A stretch of DNA of 51,584 bases from Streptomyces acidicola (GCF_009377235.1 NZ_VMNX01000038.1:1-51584), one strand, 5' to 3'; positions 1 to 10,050 are shown, counted from the first letter of the stretch. The notes: generated from the letters alone by a model not told the origin. Translations and numbers: made by a program.

Positions 1-38
1 GGACGGGTAGGGGCGGCGGGGGCGAAAACACCCCCTGC

Positions 39-995
39 TCAGCCCTCCGTCAGGCCCGCCACCAGCTCGTCCGCCGCCCGGTACGGATCCAGCTCGCCCG
101 CCACGATCCGCTCCGCCAGCGCGCCCAGGTGACGGTCACCGTGCAGGTCGCCGATCCGCTCCCGCAGGGCCGTCACCGCTATGGTCTCGACCTCGCGGGA
201 GGCGCGGGACAGGCGCCGCTCCTCGAGCACCCCCCGCTCCTCCATCCAGGCCCGGTGCTTCTCCAGGGCCTCGACGACCTCGTCGAGGCCCTCACCCCGC
301 ACCGCGACCGTCTTCACGATCGGCGGCCGCCAGTCACCGGGACCGCGCGACTCGCCGAGCCCGAGCATGTGGTTCAACTCACGGGCCGTCGCATCGGCAC
401 CGTCACGGTCGGCCTTGTTGACCACGTACACGTCACCGATCTCCAGGATCCCGGCCTTCGCCGCCTGGATGCCGTCGCCCATGCCCGGTGCCAGGAGCAC
501 GACCGACGTGTCCGCCTGGGACGCGATCTCCACCTCCGACTGGCCCACGCCGACCGTCTCGACGAGGATCACGTCGCAGCCCGCCGCGTCCAGGACGCGG
601 ATCGCCTGCGGCGCCGCCCAGGCCAGCCCGCCGAGGTGACCGCGCGTGGCCATGGAGCGGATGTACACGCCCGGGTCGGACGCGTGCTCCGACATACGGA
701 CGCGGTCACCCAGCAGCGCGCCGCCCGAGAAGGGCGACGACGGGTCCACGGCCAGGACCCCGACCCGCTTGCCCTGCTTCCGGTACGCCGTCACCAGCGC
801 GGACGTCGATGTCGACTTGCCGACACCCGGAGAGCCGGTCAGGCCCACCACGTACGCCCCGCCCGTCAGGGGCGCCAGCGCCGCCATGACCTCACGGAGC
901 TGCGGGGACGCCCCCTCCACCAGCGAGATCAGCCTGGCCACGGCCCGCGGCCGGCCTTCCCTGGCCTGGGCTACCAGTGTGGGGACGTCCTGCAT
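39..995 (-). CDS. meaB: MeaB-type G-protein chaperone of methylmalonyl-CoA mutase
   Basis: This is a 318-aa P-loop GTPase of the MeaB/ArgK family. In this family the protein gates cofactor loading of adenosylcobalamin-dependent methylmalonyl-CoA mutase and protects it from inactivation. Visible motifs are a Walker A loop GSPGVGKST near residues 55-63, the VDPSSPFSGGALLGDRVRM signature, ETVGVGQSE (switch region) and the NKAD base-recognition motif. Length is normal for the family. The ATG at 995 is preferred over the adjacent GTG at 998 because GGGAG lies about 5 nt before it. It sits downstream of a thiolase gene on the same strand, with a short tandem repeat in the gap, and near mce, which fits a methylmalonyl-CoA/propionyl-CoA module. 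The mutase itself is not in the window. Confidence 0.95.
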   Translation of the reverse strand: MQDVPTLVAQAREGRPRAVARLISLVEGASPQLREVMAALAPLTGGAYVVGLTGSPGVGKSTSTSALVTAYRKQGKRVGVLAVDPSSPFSGGALLGDRVRMSEHASDPGVYIRSMATRGHLGGLAWAAPQAIRVLDAAGCDVILVETVGVGQSEVEIASQADTSVVLLAPGMGDGIQAAKAGILEIGDVYVVNKADRDGADATARELNHMLGLGESRGPGDWRPPIVKTVAVRGEGLDEVVEALEKHRAWMEERGVLEERRLSRASREVETIAVTALRERIGDLHGDRHLGALAERIVAGELDPYRAADELVAGLTEG

Positions 996-1010
996 CACAG
1001 CTCCCGTTCA

Positions 1011-1103
1011 GCGAGTCCGAGTCCGAGTCCGGGTCGGTGAGATCCGGAGAATCCAAAGCGGTCAGAGAGACCAGCGAGGTCAGAGAGGCCAGCGAGGTCA
1101 GCG
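1011..1103. repeat. Short imperfect tandem repeats between thiolase and meaB
   Basis: The gap holds two runs. GAGTCC-type 6-mers repeat at about 1013-1035, and a roughly 21-nt unit (GTCAGAGAGRCCAGCGAG) occurs twice at 1061-1103. The run begins just upstream of the meaB ribosome binding site. No gene is seen here. Function unknown; slippage-generated spacer DNA is the simplest reading. Confidence 0.7.
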
Positions 1104-1133
1104 TTTATCCGCGGTTGACGTACCGCGCCGCCC

Positions 1134-2336
1134 TCACGCCTTCGGTACCCGCACGATCAGCGCGTCCCCCTGCCCACCGCCACCGCACAGCGCGGCCGCG
1201 CCCACGCCACCGCCCCGCCGCTGCAGCTCCAGCGCCAGGTGGAGGACCAGACGGGCGCCGGACATGCCGATGGGATGGCCGAGGGCGATCGCGCCACCGT
1301 TGACGTTCACCCTTTCCGTGGACACTCCGAGGTCCTTCATTGACTGGACGGCGACCGCGGCGAAGGCCTCGTTGATCTCGATCAGGTCGAGATCCGCGAC
1401 CTCGACGCCCTCCTTCTTGAGGGCATGCGTGATCGCGTTCGACGGCTGCGACTGCAGGGAGTTGTCCGGTCCCGCCACGTTGCCGTGCGCGCCGATCTCC
1501 GCGATCCACTCCAGGCCGAGCTCCTCCGCCTTGGCCCTGCTCATCACGACCACGGCCGCCGCACCGTCCGAGATCTGGGAGGCGGAGCCCGCCGTGATGG
1601 TCCCGTCCTTGGCGAAAGCCGGACGCAGCTTGCCCAGCGACTCGGCCGTCGTCTCGCCGCGGATGCCCTCATCCTGGCTGAAAACGACCGGCTCGCCCTT
1701 GCGCTGCGGGATCTCGACGGGTGTGATCTCCGCCTCGAAGACACCGTTCTTCTGCGCGGCCGCCGCACGCTGGTGCGAGAGGGCCGCGATCTCGTCCTGC
1801 TCGGCCCTGCCGATGCCCAGCTTCGTGTTGTACTTCTCCGTCGACTCGCCCATGGCGATGTTCTCGAAGGAGTCGGTCAGCCCGTCGTGGGCCATCGCGT
1901 CGAGCATCTCGACCGCACCGTACTTGTAGCCCTCGCGGGACTTGGGCAGCAGGTGGGGGGCGTTCGTCATGGACTCCTGGCCACCCGCGACGATCACGTC
2001 GAACTCACCCGCGCGGATCAACTGGTCCGCGAGAGCGATGGCGTCGAGGCCCGACAGGCACACCTTGTTGATGGTGAGCGCCGGGACGTTCATCGGGATG
2101 CCCGCCTTGACCGCGGCCTGGCGCGCCGGGATCTGCCCCGCCCCGGCCTGCAGCACCTGGCCCATGATCACGTACTGCACCTGGTCGCCACCGATCCCCG
2201 CACGGTCGAGGGCGGCCTTGATCGCGAAGCCGCCGAGGTCGGCTCCGGAGAAGGACTTCAGCGAACCGAGCAACCGCCCCATGGGCGTACGCGCGCCCGC
2301 GACGATCACCGATGTGTTGCCGTTCGTTCCAGTCAT
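1134..2336 (-). CDS. Acetyl-CoA C-acetyltransferase (thiolase)
   Basis: A 400-aa thiolase II that condenses or cleaves acetyl-CoA/acetoacetyl-CoA in the cytoplasm. The nucleophilic cysteine lies in NKVCLSG (about Cys93), NEAFA is present, the catalytic histidine is in [16 protein letters not shown] near residue 359, and the second active-site cysteine is in the C-terminal ALCGGGGQG. Length is typical. The ATG at 2336 follows an AAGGGGA ribosome binding site. It is divergent from mce, sharing a 147-bp intergenic region, and lies upstream of meaB on the same strand. The likely role is short-chain acyl-CoA metabolism (acetoacetyl-CoA, the ethylmalonyl-CoA route or butyryl-CoA cycling). Which of these is main cannot be told from sequence alone. 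Confidence 0.94.
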   Translation of the reverse strand: MTGTNGNTSVIVAGARTPMGRLLGSLKSFSGADLGGFAIKAALDRAGIGGDQVQYVIMGQVLQAGAGQIPARQAAVKAGIPMNVPALTINKVCLSGLDAIALADQLIRAGEFDVIVAGGQESMTNAPHLLPKSREGYKYGAVEMLDAMAHDGLTDSFENIAMGESTEKYNTKLGIGRAEQDEIAALSHQRAAAAQKNGVFEAEITPVEIPQRKGEPVVFSQDEGIRGETTAESLGKLRPAFAKDGTITAGSASQISDGAAAVVVMSRAKAEELGLEWIAEIGAHGNVAGPDNSLQSQPSNAITHALKKEGVEVADLDLIEINEAFAAVAVQSMKDLGVSTERVNVNGGAIALGHPIGMSGARLVLHLALELQRRGGGVGAAALCGGGGQGDALIVRVPKA

Positions 2337-2483
2337 GAGGTGCGATCCCCTTCCGGCTTCACAGCCGAGGAGTGAACGAGGGTTTACTTCGAATGTACTG
2401 AGCGGTAGGCCATCGCGTCATCTGGCCGTCGGTGTGATCGCGCGCACGTTGCGTAACCACGTCGGTAGCGGTGCACTGAGACC

Positions 2484-2924
2484 ATGCTGACGCGAATCGA
2501 CCACATCGGGATCGCTTGTTTCGACCTCGACGCGACTGTCGAGTTCTACCGGGCCACGTACGGCTTCGAGGTGTTCCACACCGAGGTCAACGAGGAGCAG
2601 GGCGTACGCGAGGCCATGATCAGGATCAGCGGCACGGACGACGGCGGAGCGTCGTACCTCCAGCTCCTGGAGCCGACCAGGGAGGACTCCACCGTCGCGA
2701 AGTGGCTGGCCAAGAACGGTGAGGGGGTCCACCACATCGCGTTCGGTACGGCAGACGTGGACGGGGACGCCGCCGAGATCCGCGACCGGGGCGTGCGCGT
2801 CCTGTACGACGAGCCCCGGCGCGGTTCCATGGGGTCACGGATCACGTTCCTGCACCCGAAGGATTGCCATGGAGTACTGACAGAACTGGTCACTTCGGCG
2901 CCGGTTGAGTCACCTGAGCACTGA
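2484..2924 (+). CDS. mce: Methylmalonyl-CoA epimerase
   Basis: A 146-aa vicinal-oxygen-chelate (glyoxalase fold) protein that interconverts (2S)- and (2R)-methylmalonyl-CoA. Metal-binding residues are recognisable: His in the N-terminal RIDHIGIACFDL, His in GVHHIAFGT, and Glu in the C-terminal LTELV. Size and motif order match actinobacterial Mce. It is divergent from the thiolase and close to meaB, so the three probably serve propionyl-CoA/methylmalonyl-CoA flux, which also supplies polyketide extender units in streptomycetes. A glyoxalase-family paralogue is the only realistic alternative. Confidence 0.93.
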   Translation: MLTRIDHIGIACFDLDATVEFYRATYGFEVFHTEVNEEQGVREAMIRISGTDDGGASYLQLLEPTREDSTVAKWLAKNGEGVHHIAFGTADVDGDAAEIRDRGVRVLYDEPRRGSMGSRITFLHPKDCHGVLTELVTSAPVESPEH

Positions 2925-3166
2925 CCCCCGTACATAGGGGCCGGTAGGGTTGGTCTCGGCCGTCGCCTTGTGAGGAGGCGGCCCGGATTCTGCCGCCTTC
3001 CGACGACGGGATCCGAGGGCCGGGGTCCAGGTTTCGGGGGACGAGGGTTAGGGCGGCAGCCCGCGCTCCGCCGTTGATCTGACACCATTCCCCGGGGGCC
3101 CCGTTCGGCGGTTGGACGGAGCTCGTTTGGAGAAGCTTGCGACCAGGGGACGGATGGGACCGCGGA

Positions 3167-6100
3167 GTGCGGGGCTACGAACGCCAGGAGCGAGAGCCGG
3201 CGGCTGACGTCGACCACCTCTCTCGGTTCGAGGCCGAGATGGAGCGGCTGAAGACCGAGCGGGAAAAGGCGATCCAGCACGCCGAGGACCTCGGCTACCA
3301 GGTCGAGGTGCTGCGCGCCAAGCTTCACGAGGCGCGCCGCACCATCATGTCCCGACCCTCGTTCGACGGGTCCGACATCGGCTACCAGGCCGACCAGATG
3401 CTCCGTCAGGCCCAGATGCAGGCCGACCAGCTGCGCTCCGAGGCCGAGCGCGAGCTGAGCCAGGCACGCGCGCAGACCCAGCGCCTCCTCCAGGAGCACG
3501 CCGAGCAGGCCGCCCGCCTCCAGGCCGAACTGCACGCCGAGGCCGTGTCGCGCCGCCAGCAGCTCGACCAGGAGCTCTCCGAGCGCCGTCAGACCGTCGA
3601 GTCGCACGTCAACGAGAACGTGTCCTGGGCGGAGCAGCTGCGCGCTCGCACCGAGCAGCAGGCCCGCCGTCTGCTGGACCAGTCCCGTACCGAGGCCGAC
3701 CAGGCGCTCGCCACGGCCCGTACCGAGGCCGAGCGGGTCGCGAGCGAGGCCCGTCAGCGGCTCCAGGACGAGGCGGAGTCGGCCCGTGCCGAGGCCGACC
3801 AGATCCTGCGCCGGGCCCGCACGGACGCCGAGCGTCTGCTGAACGCCGCCTCCACGCAGGCCCAGGAGGCCACCGAGCACGCCGAGCAGCTGCGTTCCAG
3901 CTCCGCGACCGAGTCGGACAGCGCACGCCGCCAGGCCACCGAACTGAGCCGGGCCGCCGGGCAGCGCATGGCCGAGGCCGAGACGGCGCTGCAGAAGGCC
4001 CGCACCGAGGCCGACAAGGTGGTCGCCGAGGCCAAGGAGGCCGCGGCCAAGGCCCTGGCGAACGCCGAGTCGACGAACGAGCAGCGCACTCGGACGGCAA
4101 AGGAACAGGTCGCCCGTCTGGTCCAGGAAGCCACGAAGGAGGCCGAGAGCACCAAGGCGACCGCCGAGGAAGTCATCGCGGACGCCCGGGCCGAGGCCGA
4201 GAAAATCGTCGCCGAGGCGTCCGAGAAGGCGCGCAGCATCACCGCGGAGGAATCCGCCTCCCAGCTCGCCAAGACGGCGAAGACCGCCGAGGACGTCCTC
4301 AACAAGGCGTCGGAGGACGCCAGGAACACCACCAAGGCGGCCTCCGAGGAGGCCGAGCGGATCCGCCGGGAGGCCGAGGCCGAGGCGGACCGGCTGCGCG
4401 GCGAGGCGCTCGACCTCGCCGAGCAGCTCAAGGGCGCGGCGAAGGACGACACCGAGGAGTACCGCGCCAAGACGGTCGAGTTGCAGGAGGAGGCGCGCCG
4501 GCTGCGCGGCGAGGCCGAGCAGCTGCGCGCCGACGGGGTCGCCGAGGGCGAGCGCATCCGCTCCGAGGCACGCCGCGAGGCCGTCCAGCAGATCGAGGAA
4601 GCAGCCAGGACCGCCGAGGAGCTGCTCGCCAAGGCGAAGGCGGACGCGGACGAACTGCGGGCGTCGGCGACGACGGACAGCGAGAAGGTCCGCACGGAGG
4701 CCATCGAGCGCGCCTCGACGCTGCGCCGCCAGGCCGAGGACACCCTGGACCGGACCCGCAAGGAGGCCGAGCGGCACCGTGCCGAGGCCGTCGAGCAGTC
4801 CGAGGCCACCAAGGAAGAGGCCGAGCGCGCGGCCCGTGAGCTGCGTGAGGAGACCGAGCGCGCGGTCGCGTCCCGCGAGGCGGAGGCCGCCGACGAGCTG
4901 AACCGGCTGCACTCCGAGGCCGAACAGCGGCTCACATCGGCGGAGCAGGCGCTCAGCGACGCCCGCGCGGAGGCGGAGCGGATCCGCCGTGAGGCCGCCG
5001 AGGAGATCGACCGGCTCCGTGCCGAGGCCGCCGAGCGGATTCGTACGCTCCAGGCGCAGGCCGAGGCCGAGGCCGAGCGGGTGCGCGACGAGGCCGCCTC
5101 CGACGCGTCCGCGTCCCGGGCCGAGGGCGAGTCCATCGCCGTACGCCTGCGGTCGGAGGCCGCGGCCGAGGCGGAGCGGCTGAAGTCGGAGGCGCAGGAC
5201 ACCGCCGACCGGGTGCGGGCCGAGGCGCTGGCCGCGGCCGAGCGACTGGCCACCGAGAGCGCCGAGACGCTGGCCGCCGCACAGGAGGAGGCCGCCCGGC
5301 GCCGCCGCGAGGCGGAGGAACTCCTCGGCGCCGCCCGGCAGGAGGCCGACCAGGAGCGCGAGCGGGCCCGTGAGCAGAGCGAGGAGCTGCTGGCCTCGGC
5401 GCGCAAGCGCGTGGAGGAGGCCGAGGCCGAGGCGCTGCGGCTGATCGAGGAGGCCGACCGGCGCGCCACCGAGATGGTGTCGGCCGCCGAGCAGCACGCC
5501 CAGCAGGTGCGTGACTCCGTGGTCGGGCTGCACGAGCAGGCCCAGGAGGAGATCGCCGGGCTGCGCAACGCCGCCGAGCATGTGGCGGACCGTATGCGGC
5601 GGGAGGCGGAGGAGGAGTCGGACCGGGTCCGCGGCGACGCGTACGCCGAGCGGGAGCGGGCCAGCGAGGACGCGGCCCGGATCCGGCGCGAGGCGGCGGC
5701 GGAGTCGGATGCCGCCAAGTCGCTCGCGGACCGCACGGTTTCGGAGGCGATCGCGGAGGCCGAGCGGCTGCGCGCCGACGCGGCCGAGCACGCCCAGCGC
5801 GTACGCACCGAGGCGTCGGACACCGTCGCGGCCGCCGAGCAGGACGCTTCACGCGCCCGCGCGGAGGCCCGCGAGGACGCGAACCGGATCCGCTCGGACG
5901 CGGCCACCCAGGCCGACACCCTCATCACCGAGGTGACGGCCGAGGCGGAGCGGCTCACCAACGAGACGGCCGCGGAGGTCGAGCGGCGGCGCGCGGATTC
6001 CGTCGCGAAGGCCGACAAGCTCCTCTCGGACGCGACCGGCGAGGCCGAGCGGCTGCGCGCCGAGGCGGCCGAGACGGTCGGTTCCGCGCAGCAGCACTCC

Positions 6101-7015
6101 GAGCGTGTGCGCGCCGAGGCCGAGCGCGTCAGGGCCGACGCGGAGGCCGAGGCCGAGCGGCTCACGACGGCCGGGCGCGATGAGGCCGACCGGCTGCTGG
6201 ACGAGACCCGCAGGGACGCCAACAAGCGGCGATCCGAGGCGGCCGAGCAGGTCGACAAGCTGATCACGGAGACGGCCGCCGAGGCCGACAAGCTGATCTC
6301 CGAGGCGCAGACGACCGCGCACAAGACCACCGCGGACGCCGAGGCGCAGGCCGACACCATGGTCGGCGCGGCGCGTACGGAGGCCGACCGCCTGGTCTCG
6401 GAGGCGACCCGGGAGGGCAACTCGCGGGTGGAGCGGGCCCGTAGGGACGCGGACGAGCTGCTGGTCGGCGCGCGCCGGGACGCCACCGCGATAAGAGAGC
6501 GCGCGGAGGAGCTGCGCGACCGCATCACGGGCGAGATCGAGGCACTGCACGAGCGGGCCCGCCGCGAGTCGGCCGAGACGATGAGGGCCGCGGGCGACCG
6601 GTGCGACGCGCTCATCAAGGCGGCCGAGGAGCAGTTGGAGAAGGCCCGGGCGAAGGCCAAGGAACTGGTCTCGGATGCCAACTCCGAGGCGGGCAAGGTG
6701 CGTATCGCAGCCGTCAAGAAGGCCGAGGGGCTCCTGAAGGAGGCCGAGCAGAAGAAGAACACGCTCGTCCGGGAGGCCGAGGAGCTCAAGGCCGAGGCGA
6801 TCCGCGAGGCGCGGGCCACCGTCGAGGAGGGCAAGCGCGAGCTGGAGGTCCTGGTGCGGCGCCGCGAGGACATCAATGCGGAGATCTCCCGTGTCCAGGA
6901 CGTCCTGGAGGCGTTGGAGTCTTTTGAGGCCCCGTCGAGCGGCAAGGACGGCGGCGTCAAGGCAGGCGCCGCGGTGGGCGCACCCCGATCGGGTGGCAAG
7001 GTGTCAGACAACTAG
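3167..7015 (+). CDS. scy: Scy, giant coiled-coil polarity scaffold
   Basis: This protein of about 1282 aa is almost entirely alpha-helical coiled coil, extremely rich in Ala, Glu and Arg. It consists of degenerate repeats of the type EAERLRxEA running from about residue 90 to 1230, with a short basic/polar N-terminus and a Gly/Ala-rich tail. Size, composition and the adjacent filP identify Scy, which assembles the tip-organising centre (with DivIVA and FilP) and sets hyphal polarity and branching in Streptomyces. I place the start at GTG 3167 (VRGYERQEREP), because the sequence resembles known Scy N-termini from there; an in-frame TTG at 3137 is also possible. The repetitive, GC-biased codon pattern produces long open antisense frames, which I treat as artefacts. 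Confidence 0.95.
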   Translation: MRGYERQEREPAADVDHLSRFEAEMERLKTEREKAIQHAEDLGYQVEVLRAKLHEARRTIMSRPSFDGSDIGYQADQMLRQAQMQADQLRSEAERELSQARAQTQRLLQEHAEQAARLQAELHAEAVSRRQQLDQELSERRQTVESHVNENVSWAEQLRARTEQQARRLLDQSRTEADQALATARTEAERVASEARQRLQDEAESARAEADQILRRARTDAERLLNAASTQAQEATEHAEQLRSSSATESDSARRQATELSRAAGQRMAEAETALQKARTEADKVVAEAKEAAAKALANAESTNEQRTRTAKEQVARLVQEATKEAESTKATAEEVIADARAEAEKIVAEASEKARSITAEESASQLAKTAKTAEDVLNKASEDARNTTKAASEEAERIRREAEAEADRLRGEALDLAEQLKGAAKDDTEEYRAKTVELQEEARRLRGEAEQLRADGVAEGERIRSEARREAVQQIEEAARTAEELLAKAKADADELRASATTDSEKVRTEAIERASTLRRQAEDTLDRTRKEAERHRAEAVEQSEATKEEAERAARELREETERAVASREAEAADELNRLHSEAEQRLTSAEQALSDARAEAERIRREAAEEIDRLRAEAAERIRTLQAQAEAEAERVRDEAASDASASRAEGESIAVRLRSEAAAEAERLKSEAQDTADRVRAEALAAAERLATESAETLAAAQEEAARRRREAEELLGAARQEADQERERAREQSEELLASARKRVEEAEAEALRLIEEADRRATEMVSAAEQHAQQVRDSVVGLHEQAQEEIAGLRNAAEHVADRMRREAEEESDRVRGDAYAERERASEDAARIRREAAAESDAAKSLADRTVSEAIAEAERLRADAAEHAQRVRTEASDTVAAAEQDASRARAEAREDANRIRSDAATQADTLITEVTAEAERLTNETAAEVERRRADSVAKADKLLSDATGEAERLRAEAAETVGSAQQHSERVRAEAERVRADAEAEAERLTTAGRDEADRLLDETRRDANKRRSEAAEQVDKLITETAAEADKLISEAQTTAHKTTADAEAQADTMVGAARTEADRLVSEATREGNSRVERARRDADELLVGARRDATAIRERAEELRDRITGEIEALHERARRESAETMRAAGDRCDALIKAAEEQLEKARAKAKELVSDANSEAGKVRIAAVKKAEGLLKEAEQKKNTLVREAEELKAEAIREARATVEEGKRELEVLVRRREDINAEISRVQDVLEALESFEAPSSGKDGGVKAGAAVGAPRSGGKVSDN

Positions 7016-7209
7016 CCAGAGGCGCCGATCCGTGCTTGTCGGAGCGTGCCGGAGCCCTCTACGCAGGGTCTCTGGTGAGTAATCTGCTGGTTCGCCACGC
7101 AAAAGGGGTGTCATTCTCCAGATCAAACGGTGCATCTGCTCGATGACACGCCGCTTCGCCCCCTAGGATTCCACCTATCACCTCACCGGTCTCATTCGAC
7201 AGGAACCCC

Positions 7210-8145
7210 ATGAGCGACACTTCCCCCTACGGCTTCGAGCTTGTGCGGCGTGGGTACGACCGCGCTCAGGTGGACGAACGCATCTCTAAGCTCGTCTCCG
7301 ACCGCGACAGCGCTCTGGCTCGCATCACAGCTCTGGAAAAGCGCATCGAGGAACTGCACCTCGAAACGCAGAACGCCCAGGCCCAGGTCACCGACGCCGA
7401 GCCGTCGTACGCCGGTCTCGGCGCGCGCGTCGAGAAGATCCTCCGTCTCGCCGAGGAAGAGGCGAAGGACCTGCGCGAGGAGGCCCGCCGCGCCGCCGAG
7501 CAGCACCGCGAGCTCGCCGAGTCGGCGGCCCAGCAGGTGCGCAACGACGCAGAATCGTTCGCTGCGGAGCGCAAGGCCAAGGCCGAGGACGAGGGCGTCC
7601 GGATCGTCGAGAAGGCCAAGGGCGAGGCCTCCCAGCTGCGGTCCGAGGCGCAGAAGGACGCTCAGTCCAAGCGCGAGGAGGCGGACGCCCTCTTCGAGGA
7701 GACGCGCGCCAAGGCCGCTCAGGCCGCCGCGGACTTCGAGACGAACCTCGCCAAGCGCCGCGAGCAGTCCGAGCGCGACCTGGCGTCCCGTCAGGCCAAG
7801 GCCGAGAAGCGCCTCGCCGAGATCGAGCACCGCGCCGAGCAGCTCCGTCTGGAGGCCGAGAAGCTGCGCACGGACGCCGAGCGCCGCGCCCGCCAGACGG
7901 TGGAGACGGCCCAGCGCCAGGCCGAGGACATCGTGGCCGACGCCAACGCCAAGGCCGACCGCATCCGTTCGGAATCCGAGCGCGAGCTGGCCGCCCTCAC
8001 CAACCGCCGCGACAGCATCAACGCCCAGCTGACGAACGTCCGCGAGATGCTCGCGACGCTCACGGGCGCCGCGGTGGCCGCCGCCGGTTCGCCGGCCGAG
8101 GACGAGCCGATCACCCGTGGGGTTCCGGCGCAGCAGTCCCGGTAA
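7210..8145 (+). CDS. filP: FilP, intermediate-filament-like coiled-coil protein
   Basis: A 311-aa coiled-coil protein. The N-terminus (SPYGFELVRRGYDRAQVDER) resembles the DivIVA-type lipid/dimer domain. It is followed by a short coiled coil, then a long Ala/Glu/Arg/Lys rod to about residue 265 and a short C-terminal tail. FilP forms cytoskeletal filaments that stiffen hyphae and interact with DivIVA and Scy at the tip. An AGGA ribosome binding site precedes the ATG. It lies 194 bp after scy, so it probably has its own promoter, and it ends at the strong hairpin at 8159-8196. FilP homologues have also been described as cellulose-binding proteins (AbpS). Confidence 0.95.
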   Translation: MSDTSPYGFELVRRGYDRAQVDERISKLVSDRDSALARITALEKRIEELHLETQNAQAQVTDAEPSYAGLGARVEKILRLAEEEAKDLREEARRAAEQHRELAESAAQQVRNDAESFAAERKAKAEDEGVRIVEKAKGEASQLRSEAQKDAQSKREEADALFEETRAKAAQAAADFETNLAKRREQSERDLASRQAKAEKRLAEIEHRAEQLRLEAEKLRTDAERRARQTVETAQRQAEDIVADANAKADRIRSESERELAALTNRRDSINAQLTNVREMLATLTGAAVAAAGSPAEDEPITRGVPAQQSR

Positions 8146-8158
8146 CCAGTAGCGACAG

Positions 8159-8196
8159 CACAGGCCCGCACCGTCCCCGGACGGTGCGGGCCTGTG
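8159..8196 (+). terminator. Strong hairpin terminator after filP
   Basis: A perfect 18-bp inverted repeat (CACAGGCCCGCACCGTCC and its complement) with only CC between the arms begins 13 nt after the filP stop. There is no T-tract, as is usual for Streptomyces terminators. Confidence 0.85.
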
Positions 8197-8290
8197 GCGT
8201 TCTGTGGCGTCCTGTCGCGTGCGTGTGCTGCTGCCCGTCGGCGACGGGTCTCAAGTGGCGGCCCCCGGACCCCCGTCTTAGCGTGAGCCC

Positions 8291-9277
8291 ATGATCGAGC
8301 TTGAGGCACTGACCAAGCGCTACGGCGAGAAAGTCGCGGTCAACAACCTCACCTTCACCGTCCGGCCCGGCATCGTGACCGGGTTCCTCGGGCCGAACGG
8401 GGCCGGCAAGTCGACGACGATGCGGATGATGCTCGGGCTCGACCGGCCGACCGTGGGTGATGTGCGGATCGACGGCAAGCGCTACGACCAGCTCAAGGAC
8501 CCGCTGACGTACATCGGCGCGCTCCTCGACGCGAAGGCCGTGCACGGCGGCCGCAGTGCCTACAACCACCTCCTGTGCCTCGCACAGAGCAACGGCATCC
8601 CCAAGAGCCGCGTGACCGAGGTCCTCGACGCCGTCGGCCTCACGGCGGTGGCCCGGAAGAAGGCCAAGGGATTCTCGTACGGCATGGGACAGCGGCTCGG
8701 TATCGCGGGCGCGCTTCTCGGCGATCCCCGGATCCTGATGTTCGACGAGCCCGTCAACGGGCTCGACCCCGAGGGCATCCACTGGATCCGCACCCTGATG
8801 AAATCCCTCGCCGCACAGGGCCGTACCGTCTTCGTCTCCTCACACCTGATGAGCGAGATGGCGCTGACCGCCGACCATCTCGTCGTCATCGGTCAGGGCC
8901 GACTGCTCGCCGACACCTCCATGGCGGACTTCATCGAGCGGAACTCCCGGTCGTACGTCCGGATCCGCACGCCGCAACGGGAGCGGTTGCTGGACGTGCT
9001 GGGTGGGGCGGGGATCACGGCGGTCGAGGCGGACGGCGGGGCGCTGGAGGTGGACGGCGGCAAGGCCGAATGGATCGGTGAGCTGGCCGCACAGCACCAG
9101 GTCGTGCTGCACGAGCTGAGCCCGCAGCAGGCCTCGCTGGAGGAGGCGTTCATGCGGCTGACGGCGGAGTCGGTGGAGTACCACGCGCACACGGGCGCCG
9201 TCCCGGCCTCCGGCGAGGCGCTGTCGGCGTCCGCGCGGCAGGCGTGGGGCAGCGACTGGCAGAAGAAGGGGGCCTGA
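8291..9277 (+). CDS. ABC-2 type transporter ATP-binding protein (first copy)
   Basis: A 328-aa ABC ATPase with Walker A GPNGAGKST (residues 34-42), signature SYGMGQR, Walker B ILMFDEP and H-loop SSHLMSEMALT. The C-terminal extension of about 100 aa is typical of DrrA/BcrA-like subunits of ABC-2 exporters. It probably energises the permease that starts 3 nt after its stop (GTG 9280). The substrate is not evident; the family exports antibiotics, lipids or peptides. A paralogous ATPase/permease pair follows at 10377-12448, so the locus looks like a tandem duplication. Confidence 0.92.
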   Translation: MIELEALTKRYGEKVAVNNLTFTVRPGIVTGFLGPNGAGKSTTMRMMLGLDRPTVGDVRIDGKRYDQLKDPLTYIGALLDAKAVHGGRSAYNHLLCLAQSNGIPKSRVTEVLDAVGLTAVARKKAKGFSYGMGQRLGIAGALLGDPRILMFDEPVNGLDPEGIHWIRTLMKSLAAQGRTVFVSSHLMSEMALTADHLVVIGQGRLLADTSMADFIERNSRSYVRIRTPQRERLLDVLGGAGITAVEADGGALEVDGGKAEWIGELAAQHQVVLHELSPQQASLEEAFMRLTAESVEYHAHTGAVPASGEALSASARQAWGSDWQKKGA

Positions 9278-9279
9278 AC

Positions 9280-10050
9280 GTGGCGTCGGTACAGGTCGTC
9301 CGTTCCGAGTGGACCAAGATCCGTTCGGTGGCGTCCACGGTGTGGACACTCGGGATCGCCGCGGTCGTCACGATCGCGCTCGGCATGCTGATCTCGGCGC
9401 TGCTGAGCCGCGACTGGGAGCACCTGCCCGCGGAGGAGAGGGTCGCCTTCGACCCGACGTACGTGAGCTTCGCGGGGATGAGTCTCGGTCAGCTCGCGAT
9501 GATCGTCTTCGGTGTGCTGGTGGTGTCGAACGAGTACAGCACCGGCATGATCCGCACCTCGCTGGCCGCCGTCCCGCAGCGCGGCACACTTCTCTTCAGC
9601 AAGATCGCGGTGGCGGCCGTGCTCGCGTTCGCCGTCGGCCTCGCGACCAGCTTCGTCGCCTTCCTCCTCGGGCAGTCGATGCTCGGCGAGCACCGTACGT
9701 CGCTCGACGAGCCCGGCGTCCTGCGCGCGGTCGTCGGGGGCGGGCTCTACATGACGCTCATCGCCGTGTTCTCCATGGGCGTGGCCGCGATGCTGCGCAG
9801 CCCGATGCCGGCGCTGGGCGTCCTGATGCCGTTCTTCTTCCTGGTGTCCAACATCCTCAGCAATGTGTCGGCGACCAAGAAGGTCGCCCGCTACCTCCCT
9901 GACCAGGCCGGCAGCAAGATCATGCAGGTCGTCCCACGGGCCGGCGAGACCGCGCCGTACGGGCCGTGGGGTGGTCTGGGGATCATGGTGCTGTGGGTGC
10001 TCGCGGCGCTGGTGGGAGGGTACGTGCTGCTTCGGCGACGCGATGCGTGA
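9280..10050 (+). CDS. ABC-2 type transporter permease (first copy)
   Basis: A 256-aa membrane protein with about six hydrophobic segments and the N-terminal motif VRSEWTKIRSVASTVWTL. The same motif opens the second permease (ASEWTKIKSVRSTMWTL), so the two are paralogues. The GTG at 9280 follows AAGGGGG, two bases after the ATPase stop, indicating translational coupling. It presumably forms the membrane channel for the upstream ATPase. Confidence 0.9.
   Translation: MASVQVVRSEWTKIRSVASTVWTLGIAAVVTIALGMLISALLSRDWEHLPAEERVAFDPTYVSFAGMSLGQLAMIVFGVLVVSNEYSTGMIRTSLAAVPQRGTLLFSKIAVAAVLAFAVGLATSFVAFLLGQSMLGEHRTSLDEPGVLRAVVGGGLYMTLIAVFSMGVAAMLRSPMPALGVLMPFFFLVSNILSNVSATKKVARYLPDQAGSKIMQVVPRAGETAPYGPWGGLGIMVLWVLAALVGGYVLLRRRDA

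Noticed and set aside
2546..7011. Very long open frames (over 1000 codons) antisense to scy
   Set aside because: They mirror the repetitive GAG/GCC codons of scy on the other strand; composition is Leu/Gly/Arg or Ser/Ala monotony with no family, and the sense strand encodes recognisable Scy.
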